Both the position numbers and the translations under genes were made by a program. DNA of 64,000 nt from Catellatospora sp. IY07-71 (GTDB lineage: Bacteria > Actinomycetota > Actinomycetes > Mycobacteriales > Micromonosporaceae): the NCBI RefSeq assembly GCF_018326265.1, contig NZ_AP023360.1, positions 3,153,501 to 3,217,500 on the forward strand, read 5' to 3'. Of the stretch, positions 14,851-24,364 are shown one piece after another. The notes below the pieces were generated by a model that worked only from the letters and a program-made list of their open reading frames with translations, ran no database searches and was not told where the DNA came from. How positions within the stretch are numbered: the stretch's first letter is position 1; each line of letters starts with the position of its first letter.

Positions 14851-17139
14851 GTGCCTGACGCCAGAACGCAGGAGATCGCCATTGAACAGCAGGCCGTCGA
14901 TCAGGTCTACGAGCGCGTCGAGGTGATGCGGGCACAGGCCCGCGAGCTGGCCCGGGAGGGCCACCAGCGCGCCACCACCGGGCTGACCACCGGTCTCGTC
15001 GAACGCGACGCGATGGTCATCCGGGCGGACCGGCGCCTGCGCACCCTGGACGCCGAGGCCGAGGGTCTCGTGTTCGGCCGGCTCGACTACGACGACGGCG
15101 AGGTCTACCGCATCGGCCGCCTCGGGCTGCGCGACGAGCAGTCCGAACCGCTGCTGGTCGACTGGCGCGCCCCGGCCGCGGCAGCGTTCTACCGGGCCAC
15201 GTCCGGCGAGCCGCTCGGCGTCGTGCGCCGCCGCATCATCATCAGCCGGGGCCCCGAGGTCATCGACCTCGACGACGACCTGCTCGACCCGGACGGCGCC
15301 GGTGAGCTGCGCGTGCTCGGCGAAGGCGCGCTGCTCGCGGCGCTGCGGCGCTCGCGCGGCCCGCTCATGCGCGACATCGTCACCACCATCCAGCGCGAGC
15401 AGGACGAGGCCATCCGCTCGCCCGCCCGGGGCGTGACCGTCGTCACCGGCGGTCCGGGCACCGGCAAGACCCAGGTCGCGCTGCACCGCGCGGCATACCT
15501 GCTCTACACCGACCGGGGGCGCTTCGCCGACGGGCGGGTCCTGGTCGTCGGTCCGTCCACCGTGTTCACCAACTACATCAGCCGGGTGCTGCCCGCGCTC
15601 GGCGAGGACAGCGTGCACCTGCGCGCCATCGGCGAGCTGTACGACGGGGTGACCGCCACGCGCCGCGATCCCGCGGCCGTCGCCGAGATCAAGGGCGCGG
15701 ACAGCATGCCGCGGCTGCTGACCGAGCTGATGTGGCAGACCCCGCCGGGCGCGCCCGAGCGGCTGCGGCTGGTGTACGCGGGCCAGGTGCTCACCCTCGA
15801 CGCGGCCGCTCTGGCCCAGGCGCGGGTACGCGCCCGCGAGCGCGCCGACCGGCTCGGCACCGCCCCCAACGCCGCCCGGGGCCTGGCCGCCGCCGCCCTG
15901 CTGGAGGCGCTGTGGACGCGCGTCGACGGCGAGCACCTGGAACGCGGCGCGTTCGTCGAGGACCTCGCGGACCGGGGCGAGTTCCTGAGCTTCCTGCGCG
16001 ACTGGTGGCCCCACCTGACCCCGCCGGACGTGCTGTCCTGGCTGGACGACCCGGCCCGTTCCGCGCCCCTGCTCGGCGCTGCGGCCGCCGAGGCGCTCGC
16101 CGCGACCTACCGCGACCGTGACGGCTGGGCCGTGGACGACGTGCCGCTGCTCGACGAGCTGACCGGCCTGCTCGGCGAGGCGCCCCCGCCGCGCCGCCCG
16201 GCCCAGGCCGAGGCCGGCTGGCAGCTGCGCGAACTCACCACCGGCACGCAGCGCGTCGACACGTTCGTGCTCAGCCTCGGCCTGCACGACGGCTGGAGCC
16301 TGTACGCGCCCGGCCACCCGACGCCGATCGCGCTGGCCGGGCCGCGGATCGACAACGACGCGACGCACGCCGCGCAGCGCTGGGCCGAGGCCGTCATCCT
16401 GCGCGAGGGCCACCGGGTGTTGAGCTGGACCGACGGCTTCGACCCGCACGGCGAGGACGGGTACGTGCCGGTGCTCGCCGAGCCGCTGCCGCCGCCGGAG
16501 CCCGAGCCGGAGGACATCGGCGGGGACGACTACGCCCACGTCATCCTCGACGAGGCGCAGGACCTGTCCCCGATGGAGGCCCGGATGATCGCCCGCCGGG
16601 CCGCGTACGCGTCGATGACGATCGTCGGCGACCTCGGCCAGGCGACCCACCCGCTGGCCGCCGCGTCCTGGCCGGAGCTGCTCACCCGGCTCGGCCGCCG
16701 CGAGGCGCGCACCCTGGAACTGCGCACCGGCTACCGGGTGCCGCAGGCGCTGGCCGACTACGCCGCCCGGCTGCTGCCGCCCGGCATCGCCCCGACCCGC
16801 TCCTACCGGCCCGGCGGCGAGCTGACCGTACGCCGGGTCGACGACCTGCACGCCGCGGTCCGCGAGGCGGTACGCGACGCGCCCCGGGATGCGACGACCG
16901 CCGTCATCGCCGCCGACCACACCGCCGCCGCGCTGGCGCCGCTGGTCGAGGGCGCGACGGTGGTGCCCGCCGGCGTCGTCAAGGGCCTGGAGTACGACCA
17001 CGTGATCGTGGTCGAGCCCGCCGAGATCCTCGCCGCCGAACCCCGCGGTGCCAGCCGCCTCTACGTCGTCCTCACCCGCGCCGTGGCCAGTCTCGCCGTC
17101 CTCCACCACGCCCCCCTGCCCCCGGCCCTCCACCCCTGA
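14851..17139 (+). CDS. helD: HelD-type superfamily-1 ATPase, RNA polymerase recycling factor
   Basis: 762 residues. HelD proteins bind RNA polymerase, pull nucleic acid from stalled complexes and recycle the enzyme; actinomycete members can also protect against rifampicin. Visible parts are an N-terminal helical arm (EQQAVDQVYERVEVMRAQARELARE), the 1A domain with Walker A GGPGTGKTQVALHRAAYLL near residue 205, a large central insertion (about 280-540), and Walker B VILDEAQDLSPMEARM with VGDLGQATHP (about 565-600). A C-terminal 2A domain follows with GYRVPQ, VVKGLEYDHVIV and YVVLTRA. GTG start with GGGGAG 4 nt upstream. Monocistronic, closed by a strong hairpin. It could be confused with UvrD/PcrA, but the arm and insertion fit HelD. 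Confidence 0.88.
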   Translation: MPDARTQEIAIEQQAVDQVYERVEVMRAQARELAREGHQRATTGLTTGLVERDAMVIRADRRLRTLDAEAEGLVFGRLDYDDGEVYRIGRLGLRDEQSEPLLVDWRAPAAAAFYRATSGEPLGVVRRRIIISRGPEVIDLDDDLLDPDGAGELRVLGEGALLAALRRSRGPLMRDIVTTIQREQDEAIRSPARGVTVVTGGPGTGKTQVALHRAAYLLYTDRGRFADGRVLVVGPSTVFTNYISRVLPALGEDSVHLRAIGELYDGVTATRRDPAAVAEIKGADSMPRLLTELMWQTPPGAPERLRLVYAGQVLTLDAAALAQARVRARERADRLGTAPNAARGLAAAALLEALWTRVDGEHLERGAFVEDLADRGEFLSFLRDWWPHLTPPDVLSWLDDPARSAPLLGAAAAEALAATYRDRDGWAVDDVPLLDELTGLLGEAPPPRRPAQAEAGWQLRELTTGTQRVDTFVLSLGLHDGWSLYAPGHPTPIALAGPRIDNDATHAAQRWAEAVILREGHRVLSWTDGFDPHGEDGYVPVLAEPLPPPEPEPEDIGGDDYAHVILDEAQDLSPMEARMIARRAAYASMTIVGDLGQATHPLAAASWPELLTRLGRREARTLELRTGYRVPQALADYAARLLPPGIAPTRSYRPGGELTVRRVDDLHAAVREAVRDAPRDATTAVIAADHTAAALAPLVEGATVVPAGVVKGLEYDHVIVVEPAEILAAEPRGASRLYVVLTRAVASLAVLHHAPLPPALHP

Positions 17140-17157
17140 CCCCGGCCCGATGTTCAA

Positions 17158-17196
17158 ACACTCGCGGCCTCGGTGGTGAACCGAGGCCGCGAGTGT
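17158..17196. terminator. Bidirectional terminator, 17-bp perfect stem
   Basis: ACACTCGCGGCCTCGGT pairs perfectly with its complement across a 5-nt loop, between the convergent stops at 17139 and 17227. Confidence 0.85.
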
Positions 17197-17226
17197 GCAG
17201 AGTCGACAGACAAGGGTGCCGGGGTG

Positions 17227-18906
17227 TCAGGCCGTGCTGTCCTTGGGGCTCTCGTGGTCCCCGGCCGAGGCGGCGATCGGGGGTTCGGCTGCCGGGGCGG
17301 CGGGCTGGGCGGGGGCCGCCGGGTACGGGTCGGTGGCCTGTGCGGGAACGGCCGGGAACGGCTCGGCCGCCGGGGCGTCGTCGCGGCCGGTGCGCAGGGC
17401 GAGCCGGTCCAGGGACAGGAGCTGCACCGCGGCGATCGCGGCGGCGATGACGAGCAGCAGCGGCAGCGGGTAGAGCCAGCCGGTCACGCCGCCGCCGCCG
17501 TCCAGGCCGCGGTAGCTGTACTCCGTCATGGTCTGCAGCACGACGACCTGCATCGGCGCGGAGTCCGGCCGCATGCCGGCGATCAGCGGCCACAGGGTGT
17601 CCTGCGCCGCGACGACCCAGACCATCAGCCCGGCCAGGCCGACCACGGGCAGGGCCCGGGTCAGCCGCACGCCCCGGAACAGCAGCGCGCTGCCGAACAG
17701 CACCGGGATGCTCAGCGACGCGGGCGGGACCAGGAACAGGAACTCGCTGCCGTCCTCGATCCGGTGCCGGAACGCGTCCGGGATCAGCGCGGGCAGCCCG
17801 GTGAACAGCCACGGCGCGAACGGCAGCAGCAGCAGCTCGCTGCGCCGGCCGAGTGGGCGCAGCGCGCCGATGCCGTATCCGGCGAGCACGGCCGCGGTCA
17901 CCCCGAGCAGTGTGGACAGCAGCGGCGGGATCCAGGTGGAGACCAGGTGCGGCAGCACCCCGGACTCCCGGGCCGGGGCCGAGAACGACAGCGAGCTGGT
18001 CAGCCACGGCACCAGCGAGCCGAGCGCGATCAGCGCCGCCACCGCGGTGACCACCAGCGAGACGACGGTCCACGGCGAACTGCCCGCGGCCTGGTCGGGC
18101 GCGGCCTCGGCGGCGGCCTCGACCACCCGGGCGCGGGCGGCGATCAGCCATACGGTGACGCCCAGGCCGAGCACGGCGAGCACCGCCAGCAGCAGCACGG
18201 CACCGGCCGAGGCCACGCCCAGGTCGGCGAAGCGGAACCCGACGTCGAAGATCAGCATGGCGGGCGATCCGAAGCGCGGGCCGTCCGGCCCCCGCAGCAG
18301 GTACGGGAAGGTGAACGACTGCAGGGCGTACGCCAGGGAGGTGGCGGTGATGACCCCGCTCACCAGCAGCAGGCCGGGCCAGGCGTCGCCGAGTCGGGTG
18401 GACCGGCGCAGGACCAGCAGGAACGCGGTCGCGCCCAGGCCCACGGCGAGCGCGGCGAACGCGCCGTACTGCGTGAGGAAGGGGTTGAGGTCGCGCGGCG
18501 ACTCGAAGGACAGCAGCCAGGCGACGGCGGCCATGGTGGCGCCCACGGCGGCCATGGGCAGTGCGAACGCGGCGCGCACGGCCCACCGCCCGCGCCGTCC
18601 GGCCAGCGCGGCGAGCCAGGCCAGCAGCAGGCCGCCGATCAGTGCGGTGAAGGTCAGCGCCAGGGCCAGCAGCAGCGGCCCGACCAGCGACTCGGCGAAT
18701 TCGTCGATGATGGCGCTGTAGTTGTCGCCGCCCACCGACTCGGCCGGCTTGTCGAGCAGGGAGGCGTCGGTGAAGCTCGCCAGCAGCGTCCGGACGGACG
18801 GGACCAGGTAGCCGGTGAACAGGAGCACGGTCGCTGGGATCAGTGCGAGCAGGCCGAGCAGCACACTCGTGCCGTTGCGAGGTGTCTTGGCGGGGGTGTC
18901 CAACAT
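17227..18906 (-). CDS. Fused permease-like membrane protein with Pro/Ala tail
   Basis: 559 residues with about 12-13 hydrophobic helices in two similar halves. The first half begins like a MalF-type sugar permease (PATVLLFTGYLVPSVRTLLASFTDA, then DNYSAIIDEF); the second (residue about 275 on) resembles a MalG-type permease with WIPPLLSTLLGVTAAVLAGYG. The cytoplasmic EAA loop that contacts the ATPase is not recognisable, so transport by an ABC mechanism is unproven. Residues 515-559 are a Pro/Ala-rich soluble tail. The ATG is preceded 7 nt upstream by TAGCAT and no ribosome site, suggesting a leaderless mRNA. No binding protein or ATPase gene is adjacent. Function uncertain. Confidence 0.6.
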   Translation of the reverse strand: MLDTPAKTPRNGTSVLLGLLALIPATVLLFTGYLVPSVRTLLASFTDASLLDKPAESVGGDNYSAIIDEFAESLVGPLLLALALTFTALIGGLLLAWLAALAGRRGRWAVRAAFALPMAAVGATMAAVAWLLSFESPRDLNPFLTQYGAFAALAVGLGATAFLLVLRRSTRLGDAWPGLLLVSGVITATSLAYALQSFTFPYLLRGPDGPRFGSPAMLIFDVGFRFADLGVASAGAVLLLAVLAVLGLGVTVWLIAARARVVEAAAEAAPDQAAGSSPWTVVSLVVTAVAALIALGSLVPWLTSSLSFSAPARESGVLPHLVSTWIPPLLSTLLGVTAAVLAGYGIGALRPLGRRSELLLLPFAPWLFTGLPALIPDAFRHRIEDGSEFLFLVPPASLSIPVLFGSALLFRGVRLTRALPVVGLAGLMVWVVAAQDTLWPLIAGMRPDSAPMQVVVLQTMTEYSYRGLDGGGGVTGWLYPLPLLLVIAAAIAAVQLLSLDRLALRTGRDDAPAAEPFPAVPAQATDPYPAAPAQPAAPAAEPPIAASAGDHESPKDSTA

Positions 18907-18913
18907 GTACCGG

Positions 18914-18919
18914 ATGCTA
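18914..18919 (-). promoter_or_regulatory. -10 box for a leaderless start
   Basis: TAGCAT on the minus strand ends 7 nt before the ATG at 18906; no Shine-Dalgarno sequence is present. Confidence 0.5.
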
Positions 18920-19014
18920 ACGTCCCGGGCCGACGCGGACAGCTTCGCCGAGGGGTCGCGCCGCGACCGCGACCGACGATAAAGTCATCTGGTGATGACA
19001 TGTCGCGCATAAAC

Positions 19015-21740
<2,726 letters not shown>

Positions 21741-21754
21741 TCCGCACCACCCCT

Positions 21755-21790
21755 CAGGAAGCCCGCCGCCCCCCGTCGGCGGGCTTCCTG
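21755..21790 (+). terminator. katG terminator
   Basis: CAGGAAGCCCGCCG and its exact complement form a 14-bp stem with an 8-nt loop, 15 bp after the katG stop. Confidence 0.85.
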
Positions 21791-21795
21791 ACGAA

Positions 21796-21843
21796 AGGAA
21801 GGGCACCTTCTTATCGCCTTCCGATGTAGAAGGTGCCCTTCCT
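21796..21843. repeat. AGGAAGGGCACCTTCT palindromic element
   Basis: Two exact 16-bp complementary arms (21796-21811 and 21828-21843) flank a 16-nt loop. It lies directly after the katG terminator and 7 bp before the stop of the leftward surface-protein gene. I recognise this motif as resembling an interspersed repeat common in Micromonosporaceae; it could also act as the terminator for the leftward gene. Confidence 0.6.
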
Positions 21844-21850
21844 AACCTCG

Positions 21851-23176
21851 TCAGGCTTCGGACGTCGGGCTGCGGCGTCTGCGAACGGTGGCCACGACGC
21901 CGGTCGCCAGCAGTGCGACGACGGCGGCCAGGACGAACGTCGCGGCGCGCGGGTGCGGGGCGCTGTCGGATTGCGACGCGGCGGCCGGGGCGAGCGCCGG
22001 GGCGGTCGCGGCGGGGGACGGGGACGGCGAAGCGGTGACCACGGTGGCCTTCGGGTGGCCCGCGCCGGTGGCCGCGGCCTGCGGCGCGGGGCCGGTCGCG
22101 GGCCATGACCGCGCCGAGGTGGCCGTGACGGCCAGGTGGCCGAGCGAGGTGTCCAGGATGACCGCCTTTCCGAGTAGCAGCTGCACGCGCACGGTGGCGG
22201 CCTCGGCGGACACCGCGGAGTCGGTGAAGGTGCGGCCCAGCTCGCCGATGGAGACCCGTACGGACAGCAGCGAGCGGGTCGGCGTGCGGCCGCGCAGCGA
22301 CGCGTTGACGTACACGTCGGTGGAGATCTTCTCGGCGGACAGCTGCGCCACCGGGCGCCCTGCCGCGGTGACCTCCAGCACCGCGGGCCGGTAGTCGACC
22401 AGCGACCGGGCACGGCTGCCCCCGGCCACGGCGAGCAGTTTCGGCTGGCTGACCACCTTCACGGACACCTCGGCGGCCGTACCGTCGAACAGCGACACCT
22501 CGGCCAGGGAACTGCCCGCCCCGGCGGCGACGCCGACCCGGTGGCCGGGCAGGCGTACCAGCTCGGTGAACGCCTGCGACGCGCCCACCGACCGGACCCG
22601 CAGCAGGCTCGTCCCGGCGTCGGCGCCGTCGGCGCCCCCGGCGGAGACCGCACCGCCGCCCGCGGGCAGCAGCGTCAGCGAGCCGATGCCGGTCGCGGCG
22701 CGGGTCAGCGGACCCGTCTGCCCGCACCGGTAGTCCCGTCGCCAGGACGCGTCGGAGGTCAGCCTGCCCGCCTCCGCATCGAGCAGGCCCGGCGCGTTCA
22801 GGGCCAGCAGCCGCGTCTCCTGCGGCCCCGGTGATCCGGCCGCGGTGGCGATGCTGCGGGAGACGGCCGGCTCGCCGGGGTCGATGCCGAGCACGGCAAG
22901 CTCGCTCAGGTGTGCGGCCGCGACGGCCGGCTGGGCGGACGCGCTGTCCACGGCGCCGGTCGCGGAGGCCAGCCGCAGGTCGACCGCCAGCCGGTCACCC
23001 AGGATCGGCAGGTCCAGGGCCCGCAGCCGCAGCATGTCGGCCTGCGCCGAGGCGGTGAACCGGGCGGTGCAGTCGGGCGCGGCCTGGGCGGCGCCGGCCG
23101 GGAGCAGAACCGCGCAAGCTCCGGCGGTGAGCCCGACCGCGGCCGCGGCGGCACCGGTACGTCGTAGCCATGTCAT
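21851..23176 (-). CDS. Exported, membrane-anchored surface protein of unknown function
   Basis: 441 residues. Signal peptide 1-32 (ends GAAQAAP). The exported domain (33-365) is beta-rich and repetitive in style (LRLRALDLPILGDRLAVDLRL, GIGSLTLLPAG, LLSVRVSIGELGRTF), with only two Cys (CTARF and YRCGQ) that might form a disulfide. A Pro/Ala/Ser-rich stretch (375-405) leads to a C-terminal helix (AATFVLAAVVALLATGVVATV) and RRRR stop-transfer signal, so it stays in the membrane; no LPxTG-type sorting motif is seen. Family not recognised. It is divergent from a secreted lipase gene. Confidence 0.75.
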   Translation of the reverse strand: MTWLRRTGAAAAAVGLTAGACAVLLPAGAAQAAPDCTARFTASAQADMLRLRALDLPILGDRLAVDLRLASATGAVDSASAQPAVAAAHLSELAVLGIDPGEPAVSRSIATAAGSPGPQETRLLALNAPGLLDAEAGRLTSDASWRRDYRCGQTGPLTRAATGIGSLTLLPAGGGAVSAGGADGADAGTSLLRVRSVGASQAFTELVRLPGHRVGVAAGAGSSLAEVSLFDGTAAEVSVKVVSQPKLLAVAGGSRARSLVDYRPAVLEVTAAGRPVAQLSAEKISTDVYVNASLRGRTPTRSLLSVRVSIGELGRTFTDSAVSAEAATVRVQLLLGKAVILDTSLGHLAVTATSARSWPATGPAPQAAATGAGHPKATVVTASPSPSPAATAPALAPAAASQSDSAPHPRAATFVLAAVVALLATGVVATVRRRRSPTSEA

Positions 23177-23367
23177 GAGAACCCGTCCTTCTCGTCAGGG
23201 GCAGCGACATCCGCACAACGAGGACCGGCCACAACGGACGTTCGGCGTTATCGATTCGTTACCGAATCCGATCCGGCGCGCACCGCCGGTCCGGCAGGCC
23301 ATGGACCTGTTGCGCCGTATCGGGAAGAATGCGCAGCGCACGCCCCCGCACACGGAATAAGGTACAA

Positions 23368-24219
23368 ATGCGACGCACTGCTGCAGTCCTCGTCTCCCTC
23401 CTGCTCGCCGCGGGCGTCACGCTCGCCGCGCAGACTCCCGCACACGCTGCCCCGGCGCGGGCCAACGGCCAGGCGAACACCGTCGTCTTCATCCACGGCT
23501 GGAGCCCCGACGGCGACGCGAACTGCGACGCCTACTGGTCCGCCGTCACGAACCAGTTCACGAACGCGGGCTGGACGGGCGATCTGGTGACGTTCGGCTA
23601 CTACTCGGGCAACACCAACTGCGACATCCTGTTCCCCGGCGACACCATGAACACGTCCATCAAGGCGGTCGGCAAGGCGCTGGCCAACGAGCTGTACAGC
23701 CGCTACTCGGCCAACGGCGTCAAGGTCGACGTGGTCGGGCACTCGATGGGCGGCCTCGTGATCCGCTCCGCGCTGACCGAGACGGCCAAGGGCACGGCCG
23801 GGTATCCGCCCTACCTCTACGTCGAGGACGTGGTGACGCTGGGCACCCCGCACGCGGGCGCCACGTTCGCGGGCTGGTGCAGCCTCACGCTGTGGCTGCA
23901 GTGCAAGGAGATGGCGGCGGGCAGCTCGTTCCTGAACGGGCTGGCGGCCCGCCCGGAGTCCGCGATGGGCACCGACTGGACCGTGATCTCGTCGTTCGAC
24001 GACGGCGACGTGGACGAGTCGTCCGGCGTCGCGATGAACGCCCAGCACAAGATCCAGTACGACGCCGACCTGGACCACACCGAGCTGCGTACGGCCACCG
24101 GCAGCTTCAACGCCCGCTACTGGCACACCGCCACCGCCACCACCTGGAGCGCCTGGGGCACCCGCGTCGGCCCGCTCCAGTGGGCCAAGAACGCCTGCTA
24201 CTACCACACCTCGACCTGA
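23368..24219 (+). CDS. Secreted triacylglycerol-lipase-like alpha/beta-hydrolase
   Basis: 283 residues. Signal peptide about 1-28 (HAAPA). The oxyanion-hole segment is VVFIHGWSPD (39-48), and Ser126 lies in the nucleophile elbow VVGHSMGGLVIRSAL. Asp residues in FDDGDVDE and the His in DADLDHTELR are candidate triad partners. LGTPHAGATFAGWC after the elbow is characteristic of secreted actinomycete lipases of the PGAP1/LipA type. Several Cys pairs suggest disulfides outside the cell. I took the internal ATG because AATAAGG precedes it and the signal peptide then starts properly. Substrate likely an acylglycerol or ester. Confidence 0.88.
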   Translation: MRRTAAVLVSLLLAAGVTLAAQTPAHAAPARANGQANTVVFIHGWSPDGDANCDAYWSAVTNQFTNAGWTGDLVTFGYYSGNTNCDILFPGDTMNTSIKAVGKALANELYSRYSANGVKVDVVGHSMGGLVIRSALTETAKGTAGYPPYLYVEDVVTLGTPHAGATFAGWCSLTLWLQCKEMAAGSSFLNGLAARPESAMGTDWTVISSFDDGDVDESSGVAMNAQHKIQYDADLDHTELRTATGSFNARYWHTATATTWSAWGTRVGPLQWAKNACYYHTST

Positions 24220-24364
24220 CCGGACGGATTGAGACAGGGAGATTTGCCTCTGGTGCGAGGGGTCGCGGTCGTGCAACGATCCCTTCGCATCGCGGTGTGG
24301 CGGCGTCCTGATCGGACCGGTGGCGGTTCTCGCCCGCCATCCGCCAGTCAGGAGGGACACCCCC

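Noticed and set aside
14836-17157. A 773-codon frame antisense to the HelD gene
   Set aside because: It mirrors the helD reading frame, shows no motif and has low-complexity composition.
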